A DNA stretch of 64,000 bases, taken from Marchantia polymorpha subsp. ruderalis. Its lineage: Eukaryota; Streptophyta; Marchantiopsida; Marchantiales; Marchantiaceae. The stretch spans positions 3,050,501 through 3,114,500 of the forward strand of contig AP031351.1 of assembly GCA_037833965.1 (NCBI GenBank), in the 5' to 3' direction. Under the pieces are notes generated by a model, which was not told the DNA's origin, ran no database searches, and saw only the letters and a program-made list of their open reading frames with translations. Made by a program: the position numbers and the translations under genes. Position 1 is the first letter of the stretch; the number at the start of each line of letters is the position of its first letter. Of the stretch, positions 1 to 10,947 are shown piece after piece.

Positions 1-600
1 TTCACAATTAACTCAATTTTATTACTCCATGATATACTGTAAATTAGATATTTCTTATAAAATTTATGTAATAATATTTATGATGATATCAAATGAAATT
101 AGGATAATTGTATATTATTTGACCCTAATATTTTCATGTGAAGTGTCTAAGTTTGAAAATGAGTGCTGAGAGTTTCAATGTTTTTTCCAACAATCATAAT
201 ATTATATATTTGATTGAAAAATCAAATATTAACTATATGTTTTGTGAATTTTATTTTAAAAAATTAAATATGGAATGAACTCATATACATTTATATATAT
301 TAATATGATATATATCAGATATTTAGGGAAAAAAATTATTATTGATAATTTGACTCGGTTTGTGTCTTCTATAAATTTGATGAAAACCTTAAAAACTCCA
401 AATTCCTGTAAATCTGAAGATCAATGTGAACATCCGATCGTTCCCTTCTCAAAATTCTACAAAGTTTACAGTTTTTTATCTACGTATTCTAGCCTTTTCC
501 AAAAACACATCCCTCAATCGGACCAAAAGTCGCTTCGTGACCTCACCTCAAGACTGAAGATAATGAAAACTTAGAATCCAAAAGGATGTAGCCATAGATC
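1..600. other. AT-rich stretch without a recognised gene
   Basis: Strongly AT-rich sequence with only short frames. I see no conserved motif, terminal repeat or RNA gene. Confidence 0.6.
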
Positions 601-1710
601 CATTCACTTTCCAGCGTCACATCATGCTCGAAGGACTGGGTGATATTTACTTCAGACACTTCCAAGCCGGCTGCCATATGGGCAGACAGATTGCTGAATC
701 CAAACTTTACAAAGTTGACTAATTTCTTACATTGTAACCTTTATCCTTAAAATGCTCAAGCTTTATGCCGATGCTCGTGGAGGACATGTGAATTACTGTA
801 TGCCACATGCTCTGAGAGCGAGGACGGAAGACAATTTACAGTCCACTGCGGTACATTACAACTATCTAGACACAAGGATAAGCAAAATTGAAGAACACGA
901 CAGGTAAGCCGAAACAATTTCCAATGTGCCCGCTGAGGTTTGTCGCTGTGACCCTCTTTTCAAGTTCATCTTAAGTACCCGAATCTTCTGCTCCATTTCA
1001 ACGTTGTGACTCATAAATAAGTACAGATCTGCCCGTTAGCGGATTCAGGGTGTCTCTCCAGCAACGGGTTCTGTAAGTCCAACACTCTGTTCACAACAAG
1101 AAGTACGAAGGAAGAGTCAAGTACCGTGTAACACCACACTTCAGTGTTCCATAGCAAGTTGTATGAAGTCAGACTGCATATAATTGGGCAGTACATTGAG
1201 CCCTACGAAGTATGTATCACGTCCACTAACGTCCAGAAAGAGGTTAGTAACCTCACCATGCCTTCGTGTTGAGGACCCAAAGGGAGCACACAGCTCAGCC
1301 GAATACTGCGACACACATTTATATATGAAATAAGTGGAACTGGTCAGTCGCAGAGTGTCCAGTGCGAAGATAATAACGCTCTTGTAAGCAGCTCGACACC
1401 CTTTTAAATAGAGCCTAAAGCAACATTCATTCTACACGCATGAGAGTGTAGAACCAGATCCCAGATAAAAAGTTCAAGACATGCATTTGTCTCAGCCATT
1501 CTCAGCTTTATGTTACATGGTTATATTGCAGAACGAGTGATGAACGAGCAAGTCTCGCTGGTTTTATGGTTGGATGCCAATTTCACCGTTCGTTTTCAAT
1601 ATCTACTCTTTCATTAGTGCTGATAAAAATGGTAGGAAATGTGCGAGAACCGGGTGAGCTAAGAACTGCTGCATGGATCCAAACGCCTTAACAAGATAGT
1701 ATTTAGCTTA
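601..1710. other. Mixed-composition stretch, no clear gene
   Basis: Base composition rises to near balance at about 600, but all frames are short and interrupted. A few exon-sized open stretches on the minus strand (near 1011-1196) could belong to the coding-like pieces at 1.7-3.3 kb, but none can be tied to a family. Confidence 0.4.
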
Positions 1711-1856
1711 CTGTTTGTCCACTGCAGGGGGAGAGATGACTCCTGTTTGAAGACGAAGCCTGATAACCTCAGTTTCTTCCTCGGTTCGAGGAGGGCATTG
1801 TTCAAGATACTCAGTTGCCACGAGGACAGCGCAATTTCCCATGCAAACTTCGACCC
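1711..1856 (-). CDS. Possible internal exon, unidentified
   Basis: On the minus strand this stretch follows an AG acceptor-like site and ends at a GT donor-like site (GTAAGC). One frame is open throughout and reads like real protein, with charged and hydrophobic residues in natural mixture; for example RTEEETEVIRLRLQTGV is visible. No start codon lies inside it, so it would be an internal exon. I do not recognise the family. It may belong with the neighbouring coding-like stretches at 1960-2142 and 2926-3268, or all three may be remnants of a dead gene. This is an inference from coding texture and splice-like borders only. Confidence 0.25.
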
Positions 1857-1959
1857 CTGAGCGACATTATGCATGTATCGTCTATCAGAAATAAATAGAC
1901 AGATTTCTGAACGTCGTCTTCATGCAGACTGAATCTGACGACAATGAAGAATCACGGAC

Positions 1960-2142
1960 TTAGCAGAATTGTGGATTCCACTTTTCCTCGTCCAACATTG
2001 CAACCACTTCCAATCCCATCTGTCTGTAGAGCTGAGCTTGTGCTTGTGCTCCCAGATCACCTTGTTGATTGTCTTCAGAAAATAAAAGAAAAAAACGGGA
2101 GCGCACCTCGTTCGTGAACCGGACACGGGCAACCTGTATCAA
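1960..2142 (-). CDS. Possible terminal exon or gene remnant, unidentified
   Basis: A minus-strand open frame of about 60 codons ends at a stop at 1960-1962. Its last part (AQLYRQMGLEVVAMLDEEKW) has the look of a folded soluble protein rather than random translation. The ATG at the 5' end of the frame has no special support. I cannot name a family. Because a stop follows directly, this would be a last exon, or a piece of an inactive gene if the exon-like stretch at 1711-1856 belongs to the same unit. Confidence 0.22.
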   Translation of the reverse strand: MIQVARVRFTNEVRSRFFLLFSEDNQQGDLGAQAQAQLYRQMGLEVVAMLDEEKWNPQFC

Positions 2143-2925
2143 CTCCTCCTCGCTTCAACGCGTCCAGGAGCGTGAGTCCCTCTCCCCACATAGCTTTCAA
2201 GTTATGTCTGTTCCCGTCAACCGGGCTGACTGCTCACACATACAGCAACAATTTCTCAGGAGGAGAACGAATCGGGTTTTCAGTTCACGACTCCCTGTCG
2301 ACGAGCATGAAAGTCATCGTGCTCGAAAAGAGACACATTCTCTCAGACCGGAAATCAAGCGTCTCGTCACGGCTCATTACCGAGGGTCACGTTGATAATT
2401 CGGTCGGAAACCTTCGGAAGGTGGCGTCCGTAGGTGCTCTCCACGGATTCCGAGTGAGCGTTCCTGCTCCCAACCACTTCACCTCTCGGGAAAATCTCCC
2501 TCTGGCCTCGTGTCACGGAGCTGCAATATGCAGAAGAGGCAAATCTACATATGGAAGGATGTGCAAGTCGTCGAGGCACAATTCTAGCCATCGCAAGGTC
2601 TGCAAGAACTGAAGGCCTGCGAAACACAGATTCCAGAAGTTAGTTCACCGTCCCTTCTGCAACAGAATACGATCACTTGTGTTATTGAGAGCCTAGTCGT
2701 TCAGGAGAAGCAGAGTCGGTTGCCTGCTTGGCTCAGTTTTCCTAACGCGAGGAATTTTTTCACCCACGGGATCCTCAAGGTAATTTCGCGCATCAATAGA
2801 AGTAGCTCCTGGGGACGTGGCTTAGTGTCGGGGCGGTGTAATTTGTAATTTGCGATATCACGAGAAAATAATCGAGATTCTTAAAGCTCTCCCCTGAACC
2901 TACTGCTGCCTTCGATGAGACGAGG

Positions 2926-3268
2926 TCAGTCAGCGGCAGATTGAAGAGACAAATGCAAAGGCAAAATCGACATTTTCTGTGCAGCTGCCGGAGCTCGAGC
3001 TACTCTTGAACCACTGCCAAAACCGAATAGAGGCAAAGGCACTTGCACCTTCGCAGAGGACGATGCAGCAGCGGTGATTTGCCCGAGCCGTCCCCGAACG
3101 CTTTGAGAGTGCCCCTGAAGCGATTTCCGATGCTTTCTCGGAGTTCTTCGAGAGTGTCTTCGGAATATGTACCAACTGGACAGAGAGTGCACTTTGTTGG
3201 CACGTGGCCACCACGTGGACGACGGCATGCCGTCGTGTGCAGACGACCGCAACTCGCCACCTCAGCAC
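2926..3268 (-). CDS. GC-rich coding-like stretch, unidentified
   Basis: All three minus-strand frames stay open for 85-110 codons in this locally GC-rich stretch, which makes open length weak evidence. The middle frame contains the plausible helical segment TYSEDTLEELRESIGNRFRG. Another frame is rich in Ala, Ser and basic residues, as in an organelle-targeting peptide. No frame can be chosen with confidence and no family is recognised. The DNA between 2143 and 2925 has no clear exon. Confidence 0.2.
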
Positions 3269-3814
3269 TGCGGCAGCACCTTCGGTTCTCGAACTCTGAC
3301 TAGAAACTGGGCACGAGTAGCCACGGCTCCCACAACGGGGAAACCGTGGATACTGCGGTTATGGGCTTAATTTCGAACACCCACAGTACAGCACTGGACG
3401 AAAATCATGTTCGAAAAGGCCCATCAACGACCCTCCGGCTACGTGTTCTTTTCAACAACATGGAATGTCTTGCTTCTTCTCATCATTAATACTGACACCT
3501 TTTGCATATTTTTTTGAGCTCGATGCACTCTCGGAATTTCCCGCACACCGAGATGATAACAACCTTCAACCGAGGCCACATATAGTTTCCTTCACTGTGA
3601 GCACCTGTATTACTGTTACGGTACATAAGTACAATTGAAAAAATCTTTGGAGCAGTAGCGTCTCCTGAATTTGTTCACTCGATTTTAGTAAAAAGTTGTT
3701 ACCTGCATTTGGTCATTGAATTTAAATAGTAAGATTTTATAAATAATAATTAATTTTATAAATCTAATTATCTAATTTAAATGATAAGTTGTAGGTGCTA
3801 CTAAAGAAACATCT
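3269..3814. other. Intergenic, no gene seen
   Basis: Composition drops towards AT-rich after about 3600. No frame, repeat or RNA gene is supported. Confidence 0.5.
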
Positions 3815-4171
3815 GTGAAGATTCCTACGCAATCATTCACTCCACTAAGCCATGAAGCGCTAACTAATCTGCTGAGTGACAGCGATAACACCCTTAATAT
3901 CCTGAACTATCACGTACAACATTCAGCGAACTATTATATATTTGAAAAAGAACTAAATAATTACAGTCTCCTGAAAATTTTAAGTACACCTTGCGTATCA
4001 CACCCTGTTTTGAGAACTATCCCTTCGTTGTATGTATCTCACATCAACTTTCGTGCCTTTCGAGAAATTTCATCGAGTTCGCAAAATTATATTTCCGACG
4101 GTCACATTGATGGTCCACAAGCGATTGCCTTTGTGTCTATGAATTATGAAGTTATTTTGTTGAATTTGTGA
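3815..4171 (+). pseudogene. Possible fasciclin (FAS1)-like fragment
   Basis: A 118-codon frame contains FTPLSHEALTNLLSDSDN followed by TLNILNYHV. This resembles the FAS1 H1 region, where a Thr/Phe-rich strand, 'xDxA', a short loop and a 'LLxYHV' element occur in that order. Its second half (GHIDGPQAIAFVSMNYEVILL) resembles the hydrophobic strand near the FAS1 H2 box only loosely. No signal peptide, Pro/Ala-rich arabinogalactan region or GPI signal is visible, so a whole fasciclin-like arabinogalactan protein is not present. The ATG has no strong context. It could be one exon of a gene or a relic. Family assignment is from memory of the motif and is uncertain. Confidence 0.3.
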
Positions 4172-5298
4172 CTCCAGTTCAACAGTACTTACAAACTTTT
4201 AAATCATGCACTAACATTGGAATGGTAACAATCGAGAACAAAATTGTTTCTTGTAAACCCTCAACATGGCGGGTAATGGTTAGCACGATACTAAACCCAA
4301 CATGGTCGAGCATGGTCTGTCCACGAGAATATATGCTCCTCATGATACATGCTTGTGACAACAAAACATTACATATTTGCAATACAGTCACTCGGGTCCA
4401 GGACAATTGATTTAATTTTGGCAACAATATCAGCTGTATCTGTCGTTCAAATAAAGGTAGCCATCACAAGTTCTTCTGTCAACGTCGTAAAGTGTCAAGA
4501 TCAGTCTCATTAGCTAGTAGCCACTGAACTACCGTCACTTCACAATCACTCAAGGCTAGCTAACCTAAACTAAAGATGTGAGGTTACATATCTTGAACTA
4601 TCAGACCAAATGAATACTCGTCGATCGACCCACCTGACCCCGAAGCTACTGCTGCCTTCACCAAGAGGAACAAAAACGTCTATCTTTTGAACCTCCATCA
4701 TATGAAAACTAACATTCCACTCCCAAGTCATCTGCTTTCTTGACATCAAAATGAGTGGCAAGGAACTTCTTCATAGCTAGAACAGAAGGAAGAATAGCCA
4801 ACACCGGAGGAGTATGCTAAGAGACTGATCTCTCAGGATGAGAGTGAAGCTTCAAGCTCATTGGGGTTAAAGTACGAACGATGAGGACATAAAGGAGTAG
4901 TCTGCAATAACTATGTACGTATATATTTATAAAGAACCACACGACAGAAGTTTTGCAATTCTTAACGGAGAGAGAACTAAGGGCCCAATACATCCCACAA
5001 TCAGTAGATCACAAGTCGAAAAAGGCTCAGTTATTCAATCTGAGCTCATGAAGAGATTTCTAGCTTACACCTGAGGAAATCTCCCGGTCCTTTGCAGACT
5101 GTCGGAAGCGATAACCAGGTGCTGAGCAGTTCACGTCACTTGTACATCACGTAAGAACAATCGAACACCTTAGCATGAAATTTCAGAAGCCACCCAGGGG
5201 ACCTCCCACAACAACTCCAACCTACGGTGCCCTGCTCTCTTTGCAGTTGGCACCTTCATTGATTGAAGTTCTTGACCAGATCTATGAAACCCCTTGAA
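4172..5298. other. Intergenic and 3' flank of the stress-protein gene
   Basis: No frame above 82 codons and no recognisable motif. The part just below 5299 is the expected 3' UTR of the minus-strand universal stress protein gene, but no unambiguous polyadenylation signal is seen. Confidence 0.5.
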
Positions 5299-6795
5299 TC
5301 ATTTTGGAGGTGAGCTAGTCACCGATGCCTTTGGTGAGTTGGTCATCTCGGCCGGTGCTGGGCTAGGGACTGGGGCCTTTGGCGAACTAGGGACGTGAGC
5401 ATTCGGCGGACTAGGAACATGTACCTTCGGGGAGTTTGGAATCTGAGGCTCTGGAGTAAGGATACCACTTTCTAATTTCCCACTACCTGTCTTCGCTTTA
5501 AGGGAGGTTGACTTCGTAGGTTGTGGCGCTGGCAATGCTCCTGCTGCGTCCCCCTCTTTATCTTCGGGATATCTAACAACCACCACAGGGCAGTCACAGT
5601 GATGAACACAGTAATCACTTACACTTCCGAGACGAGCCTTTCGAGATCGCTTAGCAGCGCCAAATCCACGACTTCCCATAATAACTGCGAAGGAATGACA
5701 AAGAGCAACAAAGAGAATAAGAGGCCAGAAAACCCGTAGGTGGGTTGAATTCAGAGACGTCATGTGACTGCATATACAACTGCCAAACAAAACATGTCTC
5801 AACATAGATAGTTTACAGCCTTGGGCAGAACTTAACCATAAGTCGAATGCGAACTAACAATAATACTACACATTCAAGGAATAGTCAACGTGCTATGAAG
5901 AACCACGTATACATAGCGGAGGAAGGAGAAGATTCTCTTTTAAAAGTCCTCTCTTGTAGCAGAACAGAGAAAATAAGACAAATGATTTGCAAGATGAACC
6001 AAATCTACATATGATCGTCATGAAATCCACAATAGACTGAGGGAGGTAAGAACAGGGGTGGATGAGAAGCACATGTCCAGATATAGATCTACTGATACAT
6101 AGTAGCAATCATACAGACGAACGAATACTCATGGTTTTGTACAGATTCTAGGTTCATCTAGCTCCTACTATAAAAGCCCTGCGATATTCTAAAGTCGAAG
6201 ACGAGACAGAAAGAAAGGAGAAAAGATGAGAAATCGATGCCTACCTGCATTCACACCCAAGCGTTCCACCTCCAGGCAGATTCTTTCCTTCATGTCATGA
6301 TCCTTTACAATGTGAATCTTGTAGGGGATACGTGCATCTGAAAGAGGTTTTGCCAAATCTGAGCTCTTGGATTCCGTGAATGCATCGTAGTCGTCTTCCA
6401 TCTTTTGTTGCGCCTCTTTGTCCGATTCAAGAATGTGGTCCGAAGCCCCCCAATCGGCGCCATAGAGAACCCCAGTAGCTCTTACATGGAGAATTACAAC
6501 CTAGGAAAGAAATCACCCAGCCAAGAATTGCCAAAAGGCAATTTAGTTAAGTCCAATATAGAGAATTTCATACTTCCCAGAGCACTTGACAAAACATTGC
6601 GATGCTGTGTAACAGAAAACTGCAAGCAAGTTCATTAATTCGAGATTGTAAAGAAGAATATGAACTTGAGCTTACCTGATCTCCGGGACGCAGGTAATTA
6701 GCTACTGCCCATTTGACTGCGTAAGCACTCTCATCACTCAAGTCAACGGCAATGGCGATCTTTCGATCACCTGATTGCAACGAAGACAGCGGCAT
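5299..6795 (-). CDS. Universal stress protein A-like protein, plant type (3 exons, 253 aa)
   Basis: This is a cytosolic nucleotide-binding protein of the UspA (Usp) family, whose plant members respond to stress and often bind ATP. Exons in gene order are 6676-6795, 6245-6500 and 5299-5684, all with GT-AG borders and consistent phase (762 nt with stop). An in-frame TGA lies 15 nt before the ATG, which fixes the start. Residues 11-40 hold the first strand and helix (IAIAVDLSDESAYAVKWAV). Residues 42-58 hold VILHVRATGVLYGADWG. The nucleotide loop is at 129-146: Gly129 and Gly132, then a 12-residue insert, then Gly145-Ser146. It is followed by SDYCVHHCDCPVVVVRYP. The Usp fold ends near residue 165. 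About 88 residues follow that are rich in Pro, Ser and Lys, with repeated SPK/SPP units, longer than in a minimal Usp. The gene looks intact. Confidence 0.95.
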
Positions 6796-8236
6796 TCCTG
6801 GTCTGCATCACAGCACGAGCAGACGGTCATCATTCATGGACCGGCTTCTGAAACATCGTGGTTCTCATTAAAAGTGCCGAATCTAATCTGGTCCGACCAG
6901 CAATAAGTCAAGCATCAATACGAACAGAGAACGAGACTGGAGTCATAGGCCATAGACATCCCGATCGAGACAAAAGGGATCAACCCACGTTATTAAAACG
7001 TGCAGACAACCGATCAGAAAAGCAAAACCGATTTGGTCGGCACCCCAAAAAAATTCAACGCGAGCTCGACGATCACACACAGCCACGCCTCAGTCACGGT
7101 GCATGGAATGAGAAGTTAATGAATGAGGACGACACACCACGCGACGGGTGTTTCCGATTAGCTCCTGAAGCAACACGACCGCCTCGTCTCTAGTCCCAGC
7201 CCCCAGCCAAGACGGAAATGTCCGCGATAAGCAGTAGCCAAATGACTGAGAAACTGGACGGGGGAAGAGACCCAAAAGAAAAGATGACGACTTGATCGAT
7301 GGCAACAACTCACAGGTGTTCGGAACTTCAAACTAATAAGAAACAATTGCCTGACCAACAAACTAACAACTGAAAGTCAACACTGGCTTTATGCGTCCAA
7401 CACGTCCAAAAATTAGTCTCCAAGAGCAGACATCCATGTTCGACCCCACGGTAAGCAACCAGGGTCGTGAGAAGGGAAGAAAAAGAAGTGCTCCCGGACG
7501 GCACAGCCAGGGCATAGTGCAAGAAACTCAAAAAGTGTCGGACATTTCCACCTAATAAGGTTCTCGGCCGGACCCGATAAATCGAGGTTCGAGTAAAGAA
7601 ATCCGACTCTTCCTTGAGAAGAAGGTAGAGACAGATCCATCGAAACTACTGAGGAATCCTGGAAATTTTATTCGCCCGGACCCACTATCACCTACTCCAT
7701 GTACGAAGCGAGCTTTCAGCTTCTTATAGAAGAGAACACCGAAATAAGAGCCTAAAGGGCTCCCTCGCTCACGAGCGCAATCAAGCTCGTTTCACGACGC
7801 CACGGCAAGCGAAGCCGACGTCGCCCAAACTCTCGTGCCAGTACGATCTACGACTGCCGAAGCACCAGGACACATGCCGGCGCTTTGATGGCTGCAACCG
7901 ACAGTTTGATTACCTTCAAGAAATATCAAATTGGTTTCCTCTCGACGCTAGAACAGCTTATCGTCCGGCCCACCAACAACAACAACAAACCCACAGCCAC
8001 CACCACGACCCGTCGCTCCTACTCTCTGCCTCTCCCTCTCCCTCTGCCTCTCCCCGTTTTCTCCATTCCGCTCTCGCTCTTCGTCCCTTGTCCGCTTTTG
8101 CCGACAGGCATGACAAGTGGGCACACTACTAAATCGAGATGACGAGCATTTCCCAATGTCTACTCAGCAGCATGTTCGGTCCAGTCGGCACTAGAACGTA
8201 GATAGGCGCTAGAAGGCGGGCGCCATAATCAGCCAG

Positions 8237-8237
<1 letters not shown>
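6796..8237. promoter_or_regulatory. Upstream region of the stress-protein gene
   Basis: This stretch lies directly 5' of the minus-strand universal stress protein and should hold its leader and promoter. It is GC-moderate, with a C-rich pyrimidine tract of (CCTCTC)-like units at about 8026-8056. No clear TATA box could be placed. Short open frames on both strands look random. Confidence 0.4.
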
Positions 8238-8268
<31 letters not shown>

Positions 8269-8279
8269 GAGAGAGAGAA
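8238..8279 (+). repeat. (GA)n microsatellite
   Basis: About 20 GA units with one GGGA interruption, in the far upstream region of the stress-protein gene. Confidence 0.95.
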
Positions 8280-8440
8280 GCGACCTATTTCCTAGTTTGT
8301 GGCGAAACCGGAGGAAATTCGAGACTTTCAATAATGGACGACTGCTGATTTACTGACCGAATGTTTAGGCTTCCGTCCGGAGGATAGATCGGGTGTCCGC
8401 CAGCCACCAAATCTTAGAATTCTTCGTCTCTAAACGCCCT

Positions 8441-8541
8441 CTCCTCCTCTCTTTCTCTCTTTCTCTCTCGACCCTTCCAGCTCGCTCACAAGTCTTTTTT
8501 CTCTCCGTGACCCTCTGCCTTTCTCTCTCTCTCTCTCTCGT
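8441..8541 (+). repeat. CT-rich low-complexity tract
   Basis: Pyrimidine-rich sequence with a pure (CT)n run at about 8523-8539. Together with the (GA)n run at 8238-8279 it forms complementary low-complexity arms about 200 bp apart. Confidence 0.85.
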
Positions 8542-9159
8542 GTTCTTCTCGTGGACTCTTGTTTGCGTACTGAGTTCGTCTAGCTTCTTGTGAGCTTCTT
8601 GGAATTTCCTCCGAGGCTCATTCCCCAGCCCGTGATCCGCCGACCCAGAACTACGGACGCAGCATGCCAGCAAGGGGAGCGTGGGGAGGGGGGAGGGGAG
8701 ATGGGGACGGGAGAAGGAGGGGGGGTTTATTTAATTCGGGGAACGTACTGACGGGGACAGCCAAACAGACGATGAGAGGAAGGTTAAGGTAAGGAGTCTT
8801 AGAAAAGCCAAGCCATGCTCTCGATCCGTACAAACACGATCACACGAAGGGCGTGGAGTGAAGTCGACTCGAGTAGACTGAATGGAAGAATTATCACATC
8901 ACCTATTCTTCCTTTGCTTGAACGATCGACTCTCAAGGCACACGGCTTGGCTGCTAGTATCATGCATTAATGGATTTGGAAGCATCCACCGACCTCCACC
9001 TCCACCACTACTCAAGGCGGGCAGGAAATGAGGGAAGAGCAGTCAGTCCAATCTAGTCTCCTCTCGTCTTTCCTCCAGGCGAAAGTAGTAGTCTCTTTCT
9101 CCAGGGGATTGGTGATGCTCCAAAAGAGAAAGTAAGTGTGAAATTGGGAGTATCTGTGC

Positions 9160-9198
<39 letters not shown>

Positions 9199-10639
9199 TG
9201 AGTGAGTGTGTGAATGAGTAAGTCGGTGGTGTGCGTGGCGAGTGAGTGATATGGCGGATGTCCAACGCTGGACTCAATCCATGTACTGAAGTTGGGGCAT
9301 GTGTTCTCACTCCTCTTCAGACTCAGCTATAATTGTTGTTGGGTGCTAAGCAAGCGAAAAAGAGAGGTCAGCAGCCGCAGAAGTGTGCCCTAAGGCAATC
9401 ATCTCTCTTTTGCTTGCCTTGCTCGCAGTTCTTGATTGACTCGTACCACACACCCGATGTCACGTTCACAAGTGAATATGATCGTCTGCTTCCTCATGGG
9501 ACCCACTGCAATATTATAATGCCCTTGAATTGTTAGGTTGGCTGCTGTTAGGCTGGAGTCAACTAGTGCTTCCTTGCCTCATCTAATGCTCTCCTTAAAT
9601 CTTGTGAATCATGCCGCTTGTTATGTTTTCTAGATCGTGTCATACGAAACTGTAGTCGCTGCTTCCCGACTGCTCATTATTAAACCCTCCTGTTTCCAGA
9701 TTCCTCTGCTCACAATTCTGTGTCTATCCTGATTTTTGCTCAAGAATGAATATACGATGAACATTCGCATCATCGCAAGCATCCATCCATTTTCATTTTG
9801 TCCTTTTCCCTTTCTGCAATGGCACATATTTGCCTTCGTGATGCGATTCGGGTCTAGTCCCCTGTTTTCGTGTGGTTTCTTCCATGGATGCCTTGACGGA
9901 GTTTCCTTCCTTTTTGCTCTTTTCCCGTGTCCTCTTTCTAAATTTCTTGTCGTTCTGGAGATCCAGTCATTCTGTCGATGCAGAGCTCCGATCCATCACT
10001 TGGTACTCATGTCACCAAGTAAAGAAGTGCATCCCCCGGAAGGCTCTAGCAGCCTTCGAGACCTAAACCCGAGTTAACTTCAGCTGGTTAGTGTGCCACT
10101 TTGGTTTCATTGTAGTATTCATACAGAGTGTGGCACCAAGATATTTTCGATTGCAGGTCATACTCTGTACATGGCTTCTTATTTTTTCCATGACCCACAT
10201 GGTTCCCACGTGTGGCCGAATCTCCGCCCTCAAGCAGCAGCCAACAGATTTCGGATGATATCAGGCTTGCCTTGGGATTTACATTCACCTCTACCGCGTA
10301 CAAAAGACTTATATTTCTCAAGGTCGTGACTTCCTGTGTACTTGAAGCCCAGCTCCGTGGTGATGATTATACCTTCCATCGTTTTCAGCTTTTGCTAACT
10401 GCCTCGACTTCGCGCTATGTGTTTACTTACAGAGTCATGATATTTATTTGTTTACTAAGTTGCATGCAAGTTGTGCTATGGACTTCTAGAGTCCGGGGTT
10501 GGGAAATTATTCGTAAGAACGTCCTCCCTTTCAGTACATGGATAACTACATCAGTTTGAGATTTAACTATAGATCTTATAATACATTGCAATGTATTTTC
10601 AAGGAAGATAAATGCCATTCGAAACAATATAGATAGTGG
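8542..10639. other. Intergenic, no gene seen
   Basis: Mixed composition with a poly-G/GA-rich patch near 8675-8725 and no frame above 115 codons. None of the frames shows a family motif. Composition switches to AT-rich from about 10.55 kb. Confidence 0.5.
9157..9212 (+). repeat. Compound (TG)n(AG)n microsatellite
   Basis: A TG run (about 9157-9174) passes directly into an AG run (about 9175-9199) and then a degenerate GTGA run. Confidence 0.95.
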
Positions 10640-10911
10640 AAAATCATTCTCCGAGGAGTTAATAAAACAAATATGTGGTTCTTTTCACTGAGTCTACCCC
10701 ACGGAACAAAGAATCATAATCAACATATCTCCAATTGTGTCATGGAATGATTTCATCATGTCTCTTTCCATCCAGTAATTTAGGTATAGCCAGACTATCA
10801 AGATATATTCAGGATTTTAAAGATGCAAACAATTTACTGTTTCATACATGTTATGTCTAACAAATGTCAGAAATGTTGAAAATGATTAATTGGAATGTGT
10901 TATTGAAGTAC

Positions 10912-10947
<36 letters not shown>

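Noticed and set aside
2172-2612. 146-codon plus-strand frame
   Set aside because: Composition-driven openness: several frames on both strands are open in the same GC-rich stretch and this one has no family features.
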